64,000 nt of DNA from contig CM070899.1 of assembly GCA_036417435.1 (NCBI GenBank), positions 2,919,001-2,983,000 on the forward strand, given 5' to 3'. This DNA is from Inia geoffrensis (Eukaryota > Chordata > Mammalia > Artiodactyla > Iniidae). The notes under the pieces were generated by a model. The model made no database searches. It saw nothing but the letters and a program-made list of their open reading frames with translations, and was not told the DNA's origin. Of the stretch, positions 23,600 to 35,530 are shown piece after piece. The translations under genes and the position numbers were made by a program. Numbering within the stretch: position 1 is the stretch's first letter; each line of letters begins with the position of its first letter.

Positions 23600-24310
23600 T
23601 ACTGTGGAGTCTAACCACCATACGTGTAGTGAATTAAAGAGAGTCACAGATTCCTTGACACTCCTCTTATCAAGAGGTAGGCTCTGGGTCCCCTCTGCTT
23701 AATCTGGGAGTACTCTGTGGGTTCTTCGACTAACAGAACACAGCAAGAGTAATGCTACACTGGGACTTCCCTTGGTGGTGCGGTGGATAAGACTCCGCGT
23801 TCCCAATGCAGGGGGCCTGGGTTCGATCCCTGGTCGGGAACTAGATCCCACATGCATGCCACAACTAAGGAGCCTGCCTGACGCAACTAAGACCCAGCAC
23901 ACCAAATAAATAAATATTAAAGAAAAAGAAAGAGTAATGCTACATCGATTTGTCATCCCCGCTTACTCTCCTAGAGCAATCACTCTCGGAGTCTTCAGCT
24001 GACATGTAAGAAGTCCAACCACCTGGGCAGAGAGGCCACACGATGAGGCCCTGACACTATGTGGAAAGTGAGGAAGCACTAAGCCTGGCCTTCCAACCAT
24101 CCAAGCATGTGAGTATAGCCATTCTGGACCCTCCAGACCAGACCAGAGGCCAGATAAATACCAGTGAGAGCCCTCAGTTAATGCCACATACAGCAGAAGA
24201 ATCATCCAGCTGAGCCCTGCCTGAACAACCCACAGAACCATACTATCTAGTAACGAATTACTGTTTTAGGTCACAGACGCTTAGGATGGTTTGTTACTCA
24301 GCACTCATTA
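23600..24310 (+). mobile_element. MLT1-type LTR (ERVL-MaLR), split by a SINE
   Basis: Matches the recalled MLT1 pattern in order: 'GAATTAAAGAGAGTCACAGA', 'ATCAAGAGGTAGGCTCTGGG', then after the SINE 'GACATGTAAGAAGTCC', 'GCCATTCTGGACCCTCCAGAC', 'AGCTGAGCCCTGCCTGAAC', and 'TTTTAGGTCACAGACGCTTAGG'. No internal retroviral sequence is present, so it is a solo LTR fossil. Confidence 0.8.
23760..23929 (+). mobile_element. CHR-type SINE, short form, inside the MLT1 LTR
   Basis: Head GGGACTTCCCTTGGTGGTGC, B box GGTTCGATCCCTGGTCGGG, tail AAATAAATAAATATTAAAG. Perfect 15-bp TSDs AAGAGTAATGCTACA are at 23745-23759 and 23930-23944. Confidence 0.95.
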
Positions 24311-24612
24311 TCTGGAACAATCTGTGGCTTTTTCAGGAAATGACAGAAGCTCCAGCGCTGGCATCAGGAATAGAACCCCTTCCTCCATTCACCACTGGTG
24401 GACACAGAGTTATGGTGGTGATGTCAGCCAGGATTTTCCTAGGTATTAGCCATTGGGGCAGCCTCATTTAAGAAAGCAAGGAGGTATGTGGTATGATCAT
24501 CACTGAAGAGTTGTCCTGTCTGCTTCAAAACCCTCCTAGAATTCTCTATACACTACTGAGGGCAGGTTTCAAAATTCTGAAGAAACACAACGTATAGTCA
24601 AAATGCAGTTGG

Positions 24613-27358
24613 TACCTTGATACCAAAGCCAGACAAAGATACAAGAAAGGAAAACTAAAAACCAATATCCCATATGAACATAGATGCAAAAATTCTCAAC
24701 AAAATAGCAAACCAAATCCAACAACACATTAAAAGGACTCTGCGCCATGATGAAGTGAGATATATCCCAGGAAAGCAAAGGAGGTTCAACATACAAAAAT
24801 CAATTAATGAAACACACCACATTAATAGAAGAAGGAGGAAAAAAACACATGATCATATCAACAGACACACAGAAAGCATTTGACAAAATTCAACAACGTT
24901 TCATCACAAAACGATCAGTAAACTAGGAATTTAAGGGAACTTCCTTAACATGACAAAGGTCATTTATTTTTTTAAAGCCACACATAACTTCATAATCACA
25001 CTGAAAAGCTTTCCCCTAAGATTAGGAACAAGACAAAGATGTTTGCTTTCACCACTGCTATTCAACACTGCAGTAGAAGTCCTAGCCAGAGCAATTAAGC
25101 AAGAAAAAGAAATAAAAGGCACCAACATTGCAAAGAAAGAAACATACTACCACTATTTGCCAACGACATGGTTCTATACATAGAAAATCCCATGGAAAAC
25201 TAATAGAGGTAATAACTAAATTCAGCAAGATCGCAGGGTATATGATCAACACACAAAAATCGGTTGTGTTTTTATACACCAGCAATAAGCAATTCAAAAA
25301 GAAAATTAAGGAAACAATTCCATTTATGATAGCATCCAAAAGAATAAAATACCCAGGTATAAATTTAACCAAGGAGGTAAAAAATTTATATACTGAGCCT
25401 AAAAAATATTGCTGAAAGAAATTAAAGGTGTTGGACTTCCCTGGAGGCACAGTGGTTAAGAATCCACCTGCCAATGCAGGGGACATGGGTTCGAGCCCTG
25501 GTCTGGGAAGATCCCACATGCCGCAGAGCAACTAAACCCATGTGCCACAACTACTGAGCCTGCGCTCTAGAGCCCGTGAGCCACAACTACTGAGCCTGTG
25601 AACCACAACTACTGAAGCCCACATGCCTAGAGCCCATGTTCCACAACAAGAGAAGCCACCGCAATGAGAAGCCCGCGCACCACAACGAAGAGCACCCCCC
25701 ACTAGCTGCAACTAGAGAAAGCCCATGCGCAGCAATGAAGACCCAACGCAGCCAAAAATTTAGTTATTTATTTAAAATAAAGAAATTAAAGGTGTAAATA
25801 AATAGAAAGCCATCCCATAGTCATGAATTGGAAGACTTAGTACTACATGGCAATTCCCCAAAGCAGATTCAACGCAATCCCTGTCAAAATTCCAATGACC
25901 TTTTTACAGAAAGAGAAAAACTGATCCTCAAATTAATATGGAGCTACAAGAGGTGCCAAGTAGCCAAAGCAACACTGAAAAAGAAAAATAAAGTTGGAAG
26001 ACTCACACTTCTCAAACTTACTACGTCAAAACTTTCTACAAAGCTACGATAATCAAAACAGTGTGCTACTGGCAGAAGGACAGGCATATAGACCAATGGA
26101 ATAGAACTGAGAGTCCAGAAATAAATTCAAACACCCACGGCTAATTTATTTCCAACAAAGGTGCCAATACCATCCAACGGGGAAAGAACAGTCTCTTCAA
26201 CAAATGGTGCTGGGACAAATGAATAATCAAATGCAAAAGAATGAAGTGGGACTCCTACCTCATTCCAAATACAAAAATTAACTCAAAATGGACCAAAGAT
26301 CTAAATGTAAGAGCTGAAACTATAAAATATAGGGGTAAATCTTCATGACCTTGGATTTGGCAATGGATTCTCAGGTTTGATACCAGAAGCACAAGGAACA
26401 AAATTAAAAACTTTTGTGCATCAAAGGACACTATCAAGAATGTGAAAAAGCAACCTACAGAATGGGAAAAAATACTTGTCAGTCATATATCTATTAAGGG
26501 TTTAATACCCAAAATATATAGAGAACTCTTACAACTCAACAAACATGTCAAAAAAAAGACAAACAACACAACTAAAACATGGGCAAAGGACTTGAAGGGA
26601 CATTGTTCCAAAAAATACGTACAATGAAAAGATAGTCAATATGATTGGTTGGTCGCTAAGGAAATACGACAATGAGATACCAAACGACAATGAGATACCA
26701 CTTTATATCCACTAAAATAGCTTTAATCAAGACAAAACAAAACAAAATAAATGTTGGCAAAGATGTGCAGAAACTGGAACCCTCGTACATTGCAGGTGGG
26801 AACAAGTTAGACACAGAATGACCATATGACCCAGCAATTCACTCCTAGGTATATCACCCAAGAGAAATGAAAACACTGTGTCTACATATAAACTTGTAAA
26901 CGTTATTCATAATAGCCAAAAGGTAAAAACGATCCAAATGTCCAACAGTGGATGAATGGATAAATAGTGATATATACAAGCAATGGAATATTATTCGGCC
27001 ACAAAAAGGAACAAACTACTGATACATGCTACACCTTGGATGTACCTCAAAAATATTATGCTAAGTGAAAGAAGCCAGACACAAAAGGTCACGGACTGTA
27101 TGATCCCTTTTATATGATATACTCAGAACAAGCAAATCTATAGCAACAGAATGCAGGTTAGAGATTATCAGATTAGAAGAAAGGGGGGATGGGGAATGAT
27201 TACTTAATGGGTACAGATTTTTTTTACAGGGTGATGAAAAAGTTTTGAAACTAGAGCGAGCTGGTGGTTGCACAAAATTATGAATACACTACATACCACT
27301 GAACTATACACTTTAAAATAGTTAACTGAACATTATGTGAATTTTGCCTCAATAAAAG
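24613..27358 (+). mobile_element. Older LINE-1, ORF2 part plus 3' UTR, 5'-truncated, with a nested SINE
   Basis: Follows L1 from 'ACCTTGATACCAAAGCCAG' (ORF2 fingers) through the reverse transcriptase to a 3' UTR ending 'TTGCCTCAATAAAAGAA'. The catalytic motif at about 25156-25179 reads FANDMVLY, so the first Asp of FADD is now Asn. Frameshifts and stops are common. A diverged 13-bp TSD, AAAATGCAGTTGG (24600-24612) versus AAAATCTAGTTGG (27359-27371), fits an old insertion. The SINE at 25432-25778 splits ORF2. Confidence 0.88.
25432..25778 (+). mobile_element. CHR-type SINE, long form, nested in the older L1
   Basis: Head TGGACTTCCCTGGAGGCACA, B box GGTTCGAGCCCTGGTC, ACTACTGAG repeats, AT-rich tail. 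Perfect 17-bp TSDs AAAGAAATTAAAGGTGT are at 25415-25431 and 25779-25795. Confidence 0.96.
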
Positions 27359-27644
27359 AAAATCTAGTTGGACTGTAGTTTATTGATTGATTCATACAAA
27401 TACTTGAGTATCTAACATACTCCAGGCACTCTCCTGGTAACTGGGTTAAGGTGTTGACAAAAAATTTTCTGCTATGAATTAAGAAAGCAAGGTAAAGAGA
27501 CTAGAGAGTGACAGCATGGGCTATTTTAACTAGGGTGTTCAGGGAAAACCTCCTAGAACAGGTGATATTTGAACAGAGATTGGAATGAATTTAAGAATAT
27601 TATTCTGCTAAATAATGGAAAAAAAGTACTAAAACGTAATTTTT

Positions 27645-27845
27645 TTTTTTTTTTTCGGTACGCGGGCCTCTCACCGTTGTGGCCTCTCCCGTTGCGGAGC
27701 ACAGGCTCCGGACGCGCAGGCTCAGCGGCCATGGCTCACGGGCCCAGCCGCTCCGTGGCACGTGGGATCCTCCCGGACCGGGGCACGAACCCGTGTCCCC
27801 TGCATCGGCAGGCGGACTCTCAACCACTGCGCCACCAGGGAAGCC
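27645..27845 (-). mobile_element. CHR-2-like SINE
   Basis: GC-rich CHR body on the minus strand with a poly(T) start. TSDs CTAAAACGTAATTTTT (27629-27644) and CTAAAATGTAATTTTT (27846-27861) differ at one CpG-decay position (CG to TG). Confidence 0.95.
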
Positions 27846-28139
27846 CTAAAATGTAATTTTTAGTTTATCAAAAATCATATGTAAAATTGGTTCTTCTACA
27901 AAAGTGAGGGCCTATGTATAGACATTTATTCCTTGTTTTGCAAATATACAGTGATTTTTAGTTTCCAGATATTTTATTCTCTGTTACAAATAATTTCTTG
28001 ACAGTCCAATAGTGTGCTTCTTCTACCCCTACTTGTCACCAGGGCCAGGCCATACTCCCAAGAGAGCCCATCATTCACATTGCTAACAAGGCATGTTCTC
28101 CCTTTAGGGAGTCGCTCAGGAAAGGAAAGAGGTGAAGGA

Positions 28140-28316
28140 ATCACCACTCATGCTGTGCTAGGTTCTCACATTCTCACTTTTGGTCCTCACAACTACCCTT
28201 CCACAGATGAGAAAACTGAGGTCCGGAAAGGATAAAGAGCTCACTGTCATAGTTAGCTAAAGGAAGGGCCAGAATTCAGATGGGGTCTGACTTCAGACCC
28301 ATACTCTTTTCATACA
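28140..28316 (-). mobile_element. MIR SINE (old tRNA-derived)
   Basis: 'GGTCCTCACAACTACCCTTCC' then 'CAGATGAGAAAACTGAGGTCC' and 'AGGGCCAGAATTCAGATGGGG' match MIR read in reverse. No TSD survives. 27862-28140 and 28317-29080 show no gene (weak L2-like text near 28500-28540). Confidence 0.75.
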
Positions 28317-29080
28317 TAAATTCGTCTAAGATGGCCAAAGTACACGTTAAGCCAGACTGTGAAAATACGATGAAGTGACCCTGTCCTTAAGAAGCTCGTC
28401 ATCTAGGCCTCAGCGTCCAGCTGTGCCCCCTTACTCACAGCCCTCCCTGGAGCAGGTATAGATGGCTATGAAACAAGCCCCCTCACCTCAGTCCAGCCAT
28501 CACGATCCTTCCTGGTTCCGCGTTCAAAACTTTACAGTGGTTCTAGCAGAAGAGCCATGTAAAATCTTCTCCAAAATAGCCAATGACATAATTTCCCTGC
28601 TAATTGTGGAGAAGGCTTCATTGTCTTTAACTCATATTCCCATAAGCAATCCGCAGTTATAATTAAATTCCAGACGAATGGGTGGAAAGCTGCCTATGCT
28701 GGCTGTAACCAGCTCTCTACAGTGACCAGGCCTCCAGGACTTGTTCACCACTAACGAGCTAATATTTGTAAAACCCTGTAAAAATATAATGACTAAATTC
28801 TATCATTATTACTAGACTACCGGTTTAAATATAAATTAAGAGAGAGAAAGGAGAAAGAAAACACATTAGTAAATCAAGTTTGGGACCTTTCCTCGGCGAG
28901 AACCACAGCGTAAAGAACGCCTTAACTGAACTTATTAAAGGATGTGGAATGCAATGTTGCTGCTCTAAGAAAATAACTCAAAACAGAGAGAAGAAATGGA
29001 GTACCACCTGGAAAAGTAAGTCGATACAGGCAAAACAGATGTTGGAGGAAAGGAAAGGCCGCATGAAAAATATATGCTGG

Positions 29081-29304
29081 GGCTTCCCTGGTGGCGCAGT
29101 GGTTGGGAGTCCGCCTGCCGATGCAGGGCACGCGGGTTCGTGCCCCAGTCCGGGAGGGTCCCACGTGCCGCAGAGCGGCTGGGCCCGTGAGCCGTGGCCG
29201 CTGAGCCTGCGCGTCCGGAGCCTGTGCTCCGCGGCGGGAGGGGCCTCAGCAGTGAGAGGCCCACGTACCACACACACACACAAAAAAATATATATATATA
29301 TGTA
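29081..29304 (+). mobile_element. CHR-2-like SINE with a CA/TA tail
   Basis: Head GGCTTCCCTGGTGGCGCAGT, B box GGTTCGTGCCCCAGTCC. The tail has become CACACACACAAAAAAATATATATATA. TSDs TATATGCTGG (29071-29080) and TGTATGCTGG (29305-29314) are near-identical. Confidence 0.93.
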
Positions 29305-29439
29305 TGTATGCTGGAAAAATACACGGTGTCTTTTAAAAAGCACTATATAGCAGCAAAACTAAAACATCTAGAATCTGAAAGCAAAACTAAAAAGTCTAGA
29401 ATAAGAACAAAATCTAAAACCGGGTTGTAATTCAGCTTA

Positions 29440-29545
29440 AATTGACCACAGAGCACAGTGATGAAAACACGAACTCTATAATAGAGTCCAACAGGCCCGA
29501 CGCTCTTCCTTTTCCTCATCTGTAAAATGGGGATGATTCTTCCCT
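29440..29545 (+). mobile_element. MIR fragment
   Basis: The recognisable block is 'TTTTCCTCATCTGTAAAATGG' followed by GGATGATTCTTCC. The rest up to 30030 (including frames at 29343-29858 on both strands) has no gene I recognise. Confidence 0.7.
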
Positions 29546-30034
29546 CAAAAGTTAGGCTGGCACCAAGGTGGCACCCCAAGGCAGCCAGTTCCCTTCTCCA
29601 GAGCCCTCTCCCCTGAACGGCAGCCACAGGGCGCCTCTGCAGGCTTACAGGTCCCCTGACACGCTCCTTCCTTCTGCGCACGCTCACCCTCCCTTGGAAA
29701 ACACCTCCGCGCTCCCACAGCGCCTCTGTCCTACCATAATGGCGCCCACCACACTGTGCTGTAACCAAATGGTTCTTCTGGCTTACTCATCTCACAGGAG
29801 CTCCTTGAGGGTAGTGATCATACAGCATCTTACTTTACTTTTTAGCTTTGGCAACTAGCATAGCTCCTGGGTAAGTTCTCAAAAAAAATGTGTGTTGATT
29901 AAATAATTTTCAATTATCCCAAGCTGGAATTAGAGGCCAAACAGCTTCCCTGGGGCCAATCTTGGAAAAATGAAGACTGCAAAGGGAAAAAAATAAAACC
30001 AAAAAAACCGCTACTCTGGGTGAATAGTCCCTGC

Positions 30035-30145
30035 TTTGCCAGATAACGATCTGACTTGGGAGAGTTACTTACGCAAACACTCTGAGCCTCAGCTGCCTCC
30101 CATATAAAAAGAGGGAACTCAACTAGAAAATCTCTACAGTCCGCA
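30035..30145 (+). mobile_element. MIR fragment
   Basis: 'TGACTTGGGAGAGTTACTTACGC' and 'CTGAGCCTCAGCTGCC' follow MIR, with the usual 'CATCTGTAAAATGGG' replaced by CCATATAAAAAGAGGG. Diverged. Confidence 0.6.
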
Positions 30146-30287
30146 CGGAGATCTGACACGTTATGTTTATATTCTAAGATCTTAACGCTCTTACTCCATT
30201 ACATCTCAACCCTCTACTGCTAAGAAAATTCACATCAGTAGAAGGCTTTCTTGTCCATTTCATTCATAAGAAGCAAGTCTGCACATG

Positions 30288-30425
30288 GTGCTATTCATCC
30301 CATTTTACAGATGGATAAACCAACTCAGAGAGGCCCAGCAGCCTTGCCCAGGGTTGTTCTGCTAGTGTGTACAGAGGGCAGGACTGGGATTCAGATCTTT
30401 AAAGCTGGTGCCTTCCACCACGCCC
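30288..30425 (-). mobile_element. MIR fragment, reverse orientation
   Basis: 'CCCATTTTACAGATGGATAAACC', 'CAGAGAGGCCCAGCAGCC' and 'ACTGGGATTCAGATC' are MIR in reverse. The plus frame 30251-30628 crosses it and is not a gene. Confidence 0.75.
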
Positions 30426-30557
30426 ATACTTCTCAAGTGAGGGGGTGGACAGCCCCAAGGACACATGGTAGGAATGCCAGGGGACCCCTCACAGATCCTA
30501 GGGAAGCCAAGGATGAACACAATGCATCTTTTGGAGAATCGAATGTACTCAAAACCT

Positions 30558-30574
30558 GGGGGGGGGGGGGGGGG
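30558..30574. repeat. G homopolymer, 17 bases
   Basis: Seventeen consecutive G. Runs this long are rare in mammalian DNA and prone to sequencing error. 30575-31410 after it is single-copy DNA with no gene seen. Confidence 0.9.
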
Positions 30575-31410
30575 CATTTTACTGAGTACAATGTAAAAGT
30601 CCTATTCAATTTTAAGATAAAACTTTAATGGACTTAGACTCCTATCAAGGGTTTGAGACATACTAAAACCATGCCATGCCCTTTCTCACACAGAAGAGCC
30701 TTCTGAAACCAAAACACTTAATTTACCCTATAATAACATTTCAAACATCAGGCTATGTACCCAGGAAAGTTAAAATGTCAAATGAAGCCTCCCATCTTAC
30801 AAGCCCCCTAACGCAACAAACCAGCGAGCTAAGCACCATCAGAACAGGGGATGGGAGGTGGGGGGAGCGGAAGCACAGTCAAGGGAGGCCAGCTCCAGGG
30901 CACACCCACCTGCAGACATGTATGCCAAACCACATGGAGCCACTGTGTGGGCATCTGTCACACCCCTCTTCCTTCCCAAACTTGCAGATTCTGAACACAA
31001 ACATTGATGGAGGGTCAGTCCACCATGTGCCAGGTCCTGGGGGGGAGTGGGGGCCTGACCAGCATCTCATCACCTCAAGTGTATGCAGGCCTCCTATTGG
31101 ACATTAACCTTCCAGGGTACAAAGTTAGTCTCTGAAAACCTTCACTATAATTACGACTCCCGGAAACTAATGTTTTAGTATTTTGATGCTACTGTTGTCC
31201 TAAAGATGACATTATCCCAGTTAGTCAATTTAGCTTTTCTCCCCACTTAAAGAAACGAAGTTTCCAACAAATATGCTTTTGGGTTTTGCTACAGAATCAG
31301 TGTTTTAATTGGAAAGGAAATCAGGATATCAGAACACCAGGCATGATATCTTTCTTGGTAGAATGGCCTCATAAAAGTTACCAAATAACCTCCATTAAAA
31401 AAACATGGAT

Positions 31411-31606
31411 GGGCTTCCCTGGTGGCGCAGTGGTTGAGAGTCTGCCTGCCGATGCAGGGGACGTGGGTTCGTGCCCCGGTCCGGGAGGATCCCACATGCC
31501 GCGGAGCAGCGGGGCCCGCGAGCCATGGCCGCTGAGCCTGCGTGTCCAGAGCCTGTGCTCTGCAACAGGAGAGGCCACAACAGTGAGAGGCCCGCGCACC
31601 CAAAAG
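31411..31606 (+). mobile_element. CHR-2-like SINE without a clear tail
   Basis: Head GGGCTTCCCTGGTGGCGCAG, B box GGTTCGTGCCCCGGTCC, GC-rich body ending 'GAGAGGCCCGCGCACCC'. No A tail longer than four and no TSD found, unlike its relatives in the window. Confidence 0.92.
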
Positions 31607-31842
31607 TAAGTTAGATATGTGAGTTTTGCTTTAAAAAGGAAATCGGCCTTAATGAAAGAGAAATTGTGAGGCAAATGAAACCTGAAATACTCTTTGTTGA
31701 TTCAAGCACTATGTTGTTAATTGCTTCTCTTTGATGACAAAAAAAAAAAAAAAGACCTGAACAGAATCTGTAAGCCCATGGACCTAAACAAAACAAAACA
31801 AAAAAAACATGGAGGAAAGAAAAAAAAAAACAACATGGAGTC

Positions 31843-31974
31843 GGGAATTCCCTGGCGGTCCAGTGGTTAGGGCTCTGCGCTTTCACTGCCTAGGGCCCAG
31901 GGTTCAATCCCTGGTCATGGAACTATGATCCCACAAGCCTCGCGTCAAGGCCAAAAAAAAAAAAAAAAAAAAAA
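31843..31974 (+). mobile_element. CHR-1-like short SINE with poly(A) tail
   Basis: Head GGGAATTCCCTGGCGGTCCA, B box GGTTCAATCCCTGGTCATGG, poly(A) of 23 at about 31953-31975. TSDs ATGGAGTC are at 31835-31842 and 31975-31982. Confidence 0.92.
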
Positions 31975-31982
31975 ATGGAGTC

Positions 31983-34900
31983 AAAAGCCAGCACGGAGCA
32001 AACGCTAGGAAAAAGTAAACCATGGCACTTTTTTATTTCTTGCGAATTAAAGAGGTTTAGGTCATTTCAGCATGGATGACACAGCAGTAGATTTGGGGGG
32101 AAGGGGCTTTCTAACATTTACACCCCTCCCCTCGCCACCGCCTTTTGATACTTTCTACCTACGACGAGAAACATCAGGGACAGCAAAGTGCTGCCGCCCA
32201 GGTTGGGGCCCACTGCTCTGTTCCCCACCACAGACCAGGCCCATCGTGGGGCAGACCTCCTGACCCACTTGAGCTCCTGGTCACAAAAGGGCCTGGCAGG
32301 CACCAGAGGACAGCACGGGAAACATCACAACCGGAAACCCACTGACCCATAGCATCGCCAGGACTGTATCTACTGGCAAGAAGCAACAGGACTGCACATG
32401 TCAGATGCCATGCTACCAAAACAAGGCCGGGAGGGGAGAAATCCTCTTCTTGCCATTCTCAGGGCCCTGCAAGAGGCCCCGGATGGGCCCATGGCACCTG
32501 CCTTCCCCACACTGGGTCTCAATGCCCACTTCCCAGAAGCCTTCCCTGGCTACCCACGCCAGCCAGGAGCTGTCCTTCCCTTTTCTGAACTTCCACCATA
32601 CTTCCAGTCCTCTGCACAATCCACTAATTCACTTTAGCCTACACTGTATGACTTTTCTAGCTTCTTCCTAGTGGGTCTTCACTCTCTAGCTGAGCAGCCA
32701 GCTCCCTGAGGGCAGGGTGGTGAAATCTTCATTTTTCCTCACCCTCCCTGGCACAGGCTTCAGTCCTGGTGCTACCTCAGTCAAATACCCACTGGTTTCT
32801 GGCATCTCCTTCACCATGCACAGGGGCCAAGATGCCCCAGACTTCTGCAGACCAATGCCCTCAAAGGCAGGTGCAGTATCTCCCTCAACTTAGCACGATA
32901 ACTAGAACATTATGGGAACTCAAGCCACATTCATTGAACATCAAATTAAATGAGAAAAAGACTCCCAAATCCCAGTTAACGATCTACTTATCTCGAAGAA
33001 TACAGAATTCAGCAAGAGATTCCCACCTGATTTCCGGAGTTGACAGAAGCCAACACAGTCACCTGCATTTATGACATTTCACCACCTGCCAGCCTCACCC
33101 CAAAGTGTCTGCATAGGGAGACAAGCAATTCTGGCCCCCAAGAGGTTTTCATGCTTAATGATAAAAAATCTCACCTTCTCCTTCCTAGACTGGTCAGTCC
33201 CCCACCCCTCACTATGTGCAGAATAGTGCTGTGCAGACCACAGTTAGTAAAGGCCCTCCAAAATGGGAGAGCCATTTTGTAGTTTTTGGATTTTTTATGA
33301 ATAATAGATTACACAAACACATAAAATGTTTTCTGTTTAGAACTGCATTGTCTTTTATCTCCATGAGCTCCTTTGGCCCCAAAGTCTGCTGCTATGGCAC
33401 AAGGCACCCCATCCCCATCCACCTCTCTCTACTGCCCTCCTGCCCGCAGGCATCCGGCCCTCTCTCACACTAGCTTCGTTCCTTCTGCCCAGAACTAGTC
33501 TACGCATCATCTCCACATTTAGGCCTCGGCTGCCTCTCCCTGGTCATCTTCCAAATCCACTGGCCTCACCTCCCTCTTTCTCACTTTGTAGCTCTCTTCC
33601 TAGTTTCTCTCTGTGTCTGAAGTCAATATTATGACTCTCCTTCCCCAGCAAATAATAATAATAATAATTTTTCTTCCTCTATAAACACTTGTAAAGAAGC
33701 ATGTGGGGTGGGGGTGGGGGGGTCCGGATTCCATGGAACTGATGCAGAGGCCTTGGCCATAAGAGGTCTCCTCTGCTAAGTTAATAGTTCTTAAATTGAC
33801 CACTACAAGGAAACTCAGCTATTGCATAACATTTGATAGGTTAGATCACTTGCTGTTTGGAGAGTCTTGCTCTACAAAGATGAGAAAATAGAGATGGGCA
33901 AATTTAACGCAACTTCCTTTGTTTGCTTGTGCTAGCCTAGACTTGCAACACCACAGTGACAGTTTTTCTTCAAGTACAGCTTTAACATCATAAAAAAGGA
34001 CTTTAAGAGAGTGATAAATCATTCTCATCCTTCAGCTTACTAGCACATCTATCCTGTCCAGCTTACTAGCACATCTAGCCCACCCCCCACCCCCCGCAAG
34101 GCCCTTCTCGCTTTGCACAGTGAACAATTAAAGGGATTCTAGCAGGGCTGTTTACAGAATCAAAATCCCAAACACAGGGGAGAACAGCAAGAAGCAGCTC
34201 AGATGTTTCAGTTAAATGAAGGACTCTCTTCAAGGCACAAGCAAGAGCAGGAATATTTTGATGGTATTAACAGAAACAACTGGCCGCTGCTATTGCCTGT
34301 TTCCAGTGGAATGTCTTTACACCCTTCTTTACAAGGAGTGAGGCCATCTTATTAATTCCAAAATTAATGGATAGCATCCAAGGAAAATAACTGGTCTTCT
34401 TCCCCTCACAGAAAAATTCACATGAACCTCTTAAAAAAAAAAAAAAAAAAAAAAAGCTGGAATTCTCCCTGCCAGCTCTCTGCTTTCCCGGCTTCTGCAT
34501 TGTGACAGCTGGAACAGATGGCGTCTGGGTGAGACACCTTACATCTTAAACCTCATCCCTGATAAGGTCTGCTTTTAACTAGTGATGTGGGAAACCCAGG
34601 TCTGTCAGGGTTTCTGTCCTGAGCACCTACTCACCAGATTTCCAATCTCATGTATTTTACAGTTTTCACACTGATAAGCCTTATTTTTGTTTTGGCCAAA
34701 GAATTTTTCATCTTGGACTAATTCTCAGTATACATATTGTCACCACTCGGTGAAAACACAAGTATTTCCTTTCATTTGAAAAACGAATGTACACTATTTT
34801 GCCAGACATCCTACATGTGATGCAGCCTTTTAAACAGGCCATTTTCAAAGATGTGAAAAAGGAGAAGATTTTAGCACCAACCGATGGTCCACCTGGTCGT

Positions 34901-35094
34901 TTCTTTAGATAAGGAGTTTATAGACATACACAAGATTACAGAACACAACATTTCCAAAAGCTTCACCAGCAAACGCTAGGGGAAAAAAAAAAATTATGGC
35001 TCCTCCTCAGTTGTATGCTGTGAATGTAAATTAAAAAGCAGCGACAACGCTACTCAATACAGCCTTTATGACTCCACAAAAATAAATGAATAAA

Positions 35095-35138
<44 letters not shown>

Positions 35139-35190
35139 CCCATCTCATTCTGAAAACTGATTCACGGCTTAATAGGAAAAACATGAAATA
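31983..35190. other. Mostly single-copy DNA with L2-like pieces, no gene
   Basis: L2-like text lies at about 32500-32780 ('AAGCCTTCCCTGGCTACCC', 'CAGCTCCCTGAGGGCAGGG') and 33390-33570. (AAT)n is at 33651-33667. A 26-bp tandem duplication starting CAGCTTACTAGCACATCTA lies at 34033-34076. An A run is at 34434-34455. The frames in this stretch are short and overlapping, and no protein is recognised. Confidence 0.4.
35096..35136. repeat. (CA)n microsatellite, 41 bp
   Basis: A pure CA run, the longest in the window. Likely polymorphic. Confidence 0.97.
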
Positions 35191-35205
35191 AAATTGCTTC
35201 CTTCA

Positions 35206-35530
35206 GACAGGAATAAAGACGCAGACGTAGAGAATGGACTTGAGGACACGGGGAGGGGGAAGGGTAAGCTGGGACGAAGTGAGAGAGTGGCATGGACATA
35301 TATACGCTACCAAATGTAAAACAGATAGCTAGTGGGAAGCAGCCGCATAGCACGGGGAGGTCAGCTCGGTGCTTTGTGACCTCCTAGAGGGGTGGGATAG
35401 GGAGGGTGGGAGGGAGACGCAAGAGGGAGGGGCTATGGGGACATATGTATACGTATAGCTGATTCACTTTGTTATAAAGCAGAAACACAACAATGTAAAG
35501 CAATTATACTCCAATACAGATGTTAAAAAA
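35206..35530 (+). mobile_element. Young cetartiodactyl LINE-1 3' end, severely 5'-truncated
   Basis: About 325 bp matching the recalled cetartiodactyl L1 3' UTR: 'AGAATGGACTTGAGGACACGG', 'GAGAGTGGCATGGACATATA', 'TAGCTAGTGGGAAGCAGCC', 'GTTATAAAGCAGAAAC', ending 'CTCCAATACAGATGTTAAAAAA'. Perfect 15-bp TSDs AAATTGCTTCCTTCA are at 35191-35205 and 35531-35545. It is clearly less diverged than the other L1 pieces here. Confidence 0.93.

Noticed and set aside
23600..24310. Endogenous retrovirus genes near the LTRs
   Set aside because: Only LTR-type sequence of non-infectious MaLR elements is present. No gag, pol or env-like frame is seen.
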